A DNA stretch of 10,162 nt from Bacteroidota bacterium. GTDB taxonomy: Bacteria > Bacteroidota > Bacteroidia > 2-12-FULL-35-15. The stretch covers positions 1-10,162 of the forward strand of contig JAPLDC010000053.1 of the NCBI GenBank assembly GCA_026391935.1, read 5' to 3'. The position numbers were made by a program, and so were the translations under genes. Positions 7,878-10,162 of the stretch are shown here, piece after piece. A model generated the notes under the pieces. That model worked only from the letters and a program-made list of their open reading frames with translations, made no database searches and had not been told where the DNA came from. Within the stretch, counting starts at the first letter, position 1; the number at the start of each line of letters is the position of its first letter.

Positions 7878-8747
7878 TTAGTCGGAGATAATCAGTTTTT
7901 CATTCGCAACGACTTCTCCACCTTGTGATAGTTGGATAATATATACTCCGCTTTGCAAGTCTTCTCGGTCTATTTTGACTTTTTCTCCCGCAACACCAAT
8001 TATTGTTTTGACTTTTTGTCCGTAGAGGTTGAAGATATTTATTTCTGAGCCTTTTAAAGGGGTGCTTAGCTGAACAATGGCATAATTACGAAATGGGTTC
8101 GGATAAATAAGGACCTTGTTTTTTGTATTCGTCAGGTTTGCAATACCGGTATTGACTTCACAAGTATCTAAATGAGTAACGATAGCTGTGATGAAAATAC
8201 TCGTATCCATAAACATATTTTCACCCGTTATAGTTAAGGCTGAAACCTGTTGCCATGCCGACAAATCAATAAACATAGGAAGGTTTGTATTGGATAAGGC
8301 TGTTTGGTTGGTATCGTCTAATTGCCAAGCAATATGATTACTATATGTTAATGAAGGTATAGTAGGATTGAACAGATTCTTATAACTGCGAAAAACAATA
8401 TTATCCTGACCGCTATAATTGTTTACTGTTTCTACAAGAAAATCTACATTGCTGCTGTCGGTTTGAAACACTTGACTATTAATATTCACGTGCATTCCTG
8501 CCGGAGAAAGCGTGTTTTGATAATCTCCTACCTGAACCAATGCATTATTATCTGTAATGCTAAGATCATATTTTATTGTTCCGCTAATGGAGTCTCCGAC
8601 CAACACACTTCCGCTTAATACATTTTGCATATCATCCACATAACTCACTACACCCCTAATACAAAGTGTCCGTATCTGTGAAAATGATCTTGCACTTATA
8701 AATAGCAAGGCGGCAATTATTATAGAAAACCGTATACTGTTTTTCAT
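7878..8747 (-). CDS. Secreted T9SS cargo protein with C-terminal type A sorting domain
   Basis: The 289-residue product starts at the ATG 8745-8747, which gives a standard signal peptide (MKNSIRFSIIIAALLFISAR, cleaved near SFSQ). Residues about 205-289 form a Por-secretion/T9SS type A C-terminal domain: YPNPF (215-219), INIFNLYGQKV (236-246), LQSGVYIIQL (263-272) and a final KLIISD. The protein should cross the inner membrane by Sec and the outer membrane by the type IX system, then be surface-attached or released. The middle part (about 25-185) is beta-rich, with VLVGDSISGTIKYDL (48-62), VGDYQNTLSPAGMHVNI (73-89), DSSNVDFLVETVNNYSGQDN (97-116) and WQLDDTNQTAL (141-151). This order of motifs resembles a module I know from PEP-CTERM-anchored exported proteins of other phyla. 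No catalytic residues are recognised. The frame extends upstream to 8843, but that extension would bury the signal peptide. It seems to be a single-gene unit. Confidence 0.88.
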   Translation of the reverse strand: MKNSIRFSIIIAALLFISARSFSQIRTLCIRGVVSYVDDMQNVLSGSVLVGDSISGTIKYDLSITDNNALVQVGDYQNTLSPAGMHVNINSQVFQTDSSNVDFLVETVNNYSGQDNIVFRSYKNLFNPTIPSLTYSNHIAWQLDDTNQTALSNTNLPMFIDLSAWQQVSALTITGENMFMDTSIFITAIVTHLDTCEVNTGIANLTNTKNKVLIYPNPFRNYAIVQLSTPLKGSEINIFNLYGQKVKTIIGVAGEKVKIDREDLQSGVYIIQLSQGGEVVANEKLIISD

Positions 8748-9019
8748 CTTATTTTGATTTAATTTATAAAAGCAAAAATGGAGGAATTGTAAATTATTGG
8801 AAATGACACTAATCAAGAAATAAATTGATATTTTATACACCACTTGACCTTTTTCTGAAATCCAAAATACAAAGGGAAAGGAGCTATTTATCTATTGCCA
8901 TCTTTTGTCAAGTTTCAATTTGAGCTATAACAGGAATAAATTATGTGTAAGTTATTGGTAAGTTGGAGGGGGAAAGTGCCTTTTAAAGGATAATTTGGTT
9001 AAAATCCCATCAAAAATAA
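8748..9019. other. Intergenic spacer upstream of the T9SS cargo gene
   Basis: The spacer between the cargo gene start and the lipoprotein terminator is AT-rich and holds no open frame with coding character. I found no exact TAnnTTTG element on the - strand here, so the promoter of the cargo gene is not located. With the terminator at 9020-9050 ending transcription from the right, the cargo gene presumably has its own promoter in this stretch. Confidence 0.45.
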
Positions 9020-9050
9020 AAACCTTACAACCTTAGTAGTTGTAAGGTTT
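9020..9050 (-). terminator. Intrinsic terminator of the lipoprotein gene
   Basis: AAACCTTACAAC (9020-9031) and GTTGTAAGGTTT (9039-9050) form a perfect 12-bp stem with a seven-base loop. Read on the - strand the stem is followed by a T-rich tract (TTATTTTTG), and it lies 36 bases after the stop codon of the gene at 9086-9550. Confidence 0.85.
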
Positions 9051-9085
9051 GCCTACGCTCCCTCTCCTGGACTTAACCAAGAGCG

Positions 9086-9550
9086 TCATTCTCTATGGAA
9101 AAAGTATTTCACATAACCTATGCCGGTGATACTACCGGCCTCTATTTCAAGAGTAGTGTCTGTTTGAGAAGCAATATGATATTGAGCACTATTGAGATAA
9201 AAATCCCCAGAATCTAACATCCAGCAAGAGTTATAGATTCCTCCACCAACGGAAGCCCAAATGCATTCTTTGTATTTCTCAATCCCATGTGGGGGTGTAG
9301 AATAAGCAGTTAATTTTAGATCAATGTAACAAGTTGTTGGATCATTAAATGCCGAATCGTAAGTAAGAACGCTGTATTGGTATGAGAAAACAGAATCCGT
9401 CACCCACTTTCCTGATATTGCAACATCAACAGAGTCGTAACTTACAGCTGTTGGTGCTGATGCCGGTATTGGTGCAGTTTCTTTATCCTTTTTTTTACAG
9501 CCAGTAACAATTAGAATTGTTGCAGCAAATAATATGGTCAGGGGCTTCAT
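9086..9550 (-). CDS. Small lipoprotein, possibly lipocalin-like
   Basis: The 154-residue product has a lipoprotein signal peptide: MKPLTILFAATILIVTGC, with the lipobox IVTGC and Cys18 as the lipidated residue, followed by KKKDKE, so it should be anchored in the envelope. The mature part is short and beta-rich. A GKW motif at residues 47-49 near the start of the first strand, followed by alternating hydrophobic strands to the end, recalls lipocalin-like small lipoproteins of Bacteroidota, but the match is only suggestive. Three further cysteines (about 74, 97 and 109) could form a disulfide. The ATG 9548-9550 fits the lipobox distance. The gene has its own terminator downstream. Its upstream region is cut about 40 bases before the start by the end of an IS21-type element, so its original promoter may have been displaced. 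Function unknown. Confidence 0.78.
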   Translation of the reverse strand: MKPLTILFAATILIVTGCKKKDKETAPIPASAPTAVSYDSVDVAISGKWVTDSVFSYQYSVLTYDSAFNDPTTCYIDLKLTAYSTPPHGIEKYKECIWASVGGGIYNSCWMLDSGDFYLNSAQYHIASQTDTTLEIEAGSITGIGYVKYFFHRE

Positions 9551-9604
9551 TTATGTAAAGATAGTATTGTTTTTACATTTACATATTAAATGGAAATTTC
9601 AGCC

Positions 9605-9691
9605 AAACAGCCCCCTCAAGATCGCTTGAAAGAGCCCCCACTTGACCGGAGCAAACAGCCCCCTCAAGATCGGAGGAAACAGCCCCCACCA
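9605..9691 (+). repeat. 24-bp tandem repeat array, about 3.6 units, at the IS21 end
   Basis: Units start at 9605, 9629, 9653 and 9677, an exact 24-base period; the last unit is cut after 15 bases. Units 1 and 3 share AAACAGCCCCCTCAAG and ATCG; unit 2 has AAAGAGCCCCCACTTG; unit 4 has AAACAGCCCCCACCA. The C-rich core stands out from the AT-rich surroundings. It is best explained as transposase binding sites; 24 bases is a little over two helical turns, so the sites would lie near one face of the DNA. Confidence 0.88.
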
Positions 9692-9776
9692 TTTTTAGTT
9701 TAATCATACTGTTTTAGCAAAATGATTTTTAGTTTTTGATGTCGTAATTTTTACGCTTCAGTAAACTTAAGAAATC

Positions 9777-10162
9777 ATGGCGAATAAAACAACAAGTATG
9801 AGCAACGTACGACAAATCATCAAGCTTTATTCCCAGCAGATGGGAAAGAAAAAAATCGGAGAGCGTCTTGGCATGTCCAGGCACACCGTAAAGTTTTATA
9901 TTGACCTCTTTCATTCGCTAAAAACCACTAAAGATGATCTATTCAGGCTCACAGACTTCGAGCTAAATAAACTTTTTCATCCTCCAAAAGAAATATTCTG
10001 CAACAATCGGTTACGGCAGCTGTACGACTTTTTTCCTGTTATGGAAAAGCAACTACGTAGGCGAGGAATGACAGTAGCTTGGCTTTACAAGGAGTTTAAA
10101 TCACTGCATCCTGAAGCATATGGTGAAACGTCCTTTTATTATTATTACAATCAATGGCGCAA
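9777..10162 (+). CDS. istA: IS21-family transposase IstA, N-terminal part (3' truncated by window edge)
   Basis: An open frame runs from ATG 9777 to the right edge, giving 128 residues. Residues about 10-45 form a helix-turn-helix (VRQIIKLYSQQMGKKKIGER then LGMSRHTVKFYI), matching the DNA-binding start of IstA proteins. It continues with LYDFFPVMEKQLRRRGMTVA and WLYKEFKSLHPEAYGETSFY, the second helical DNA-binding region usual before the DDE catalytic core. The core itself, and the helper ATPase gene istB that should follow, lie outside. IstA with IstB moves the element by cut or copy and paste. The - strand frame opposite it is a shadow. An ATG at 9798 is an alternative start, but 9777 gives more of the normal N-terminus. 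Confidence 0.88.
   Translation, partial: MANKTTSMSNVRQIIKLYSQQMGKKKIGERLGMSRHTVKFYIDLFHSLKTTKDDLFRLTDFELNKLFHPPKEIFCNNRLRQLYDFFPVMEKQLRRRGMTVAWLYKEFKSLHPEAYGETSFYYYYNQWR

Larger units (their letters stand above)
9591..10162 (+). mobile_element. Left end of an IS21-family insertion sequence (continues past the window)
   Basis: The element is defined by an IstA-type transposase start at 9777 and, before it, a tandem repeat array typical in position for the multiple repeated sequences that IS21-family members carry near their ends as transposase binding sites. The outer boundary is inferred: TGG at 9591 is the first TG before the array, and IS21 ends usually carry terminal 5'-TG/CA-3'. The right end, istB and any target duplication are outside the window, so the exact tip cannot be confirmed. 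Confidence 0.7.

Noticed and set aside
8748..8843. N-terminal extension of the T9SS cargo protein to 8843
   Set aside because: The extra 32 residues precede a complete signal peptide starting at the ATG 8745-8747 and show no coding character.
9605..9691. CRISPR array
   Set aside because: The units are contiguous with a 24-base period and no unique spacers, and there are no cas genes; an IS-end repeat explains it.
9729..9914. Small - strand open frame opposite istA
   Set aside because: It overlaps the clear helix-turn-helix coding region of istA and is best seen as a shadow.

Overview
The window looks like a chromosomal segment of a low-GC Bacteroidota bacterium. The evidence is a type IX secretion (T9SS) C-terminal sorting domain, a Reg_prop/Y_Y_Y beta-propeller sensor, signal peptides ending in SFSQ/LFSQ/TAQ, few Shine-Dalgarno sites, and AT-rich leaders with TAnnTTTG-like -7 elements. 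No RNA gene or CRISPR array was seen.

Layout. Bases 2-5391 are all on the + strand: the tail of an unidentified gene, a secreted thioredoxin-fold protein with a TPR-like C-terminal half (136-1320), a secreted protein of unrecognised family broken by a one-base frameshift (1431-2413), and 17 bases further on a large membrane sensor (2431-5391). The sensor has a periplasmic propeller, a Y_Y_Y domain, one membrane helix and a cytoplasmic SpoIIE/PP2C-type phosphatase domain that seems to have lost an internal block. A strong bidirectional hairpin terminator (5433-5465) separates it from the convergent - strand gene kup (5484-7487), a potassium uptake permease. After a 390-base spacer come two more - strand genes: a T9SS cargo protein (7878-8747) and a small lipoprotein (9086-9550) with its own terminator at 9020-9050. 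From about 9591 to the right edge lies the left end of an IS21-family insertion sequence, with a 24-bp tandem repeat (9605-9691) and the start of istA (9777 onward, cut by the window edge).

How the genes may relate. The frameshifted secreted protein and the propeller-phosphatase sensor are close enough to be co-transcribed and may form an envelope sensing pair. The phosphatase would act on an anti-sigma-factor antagonist or similar serine/threonine phosphoprotein encoded elsewhere. Both genes carry possible lesions (a one-base indel in the first, an internal loss in the catalytic domain of the second), so the module may be decaying or may work differently from the norm. The remaining genes look like independent units. 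The most noteworthy points are these two lesions, the T9SS cargo whose N-terminal part resembles a module I associate with PEP-CTERM proteins, and the exact 24-bp repeat array at the IS21 end lying just upstream of the lipoprotein gene.
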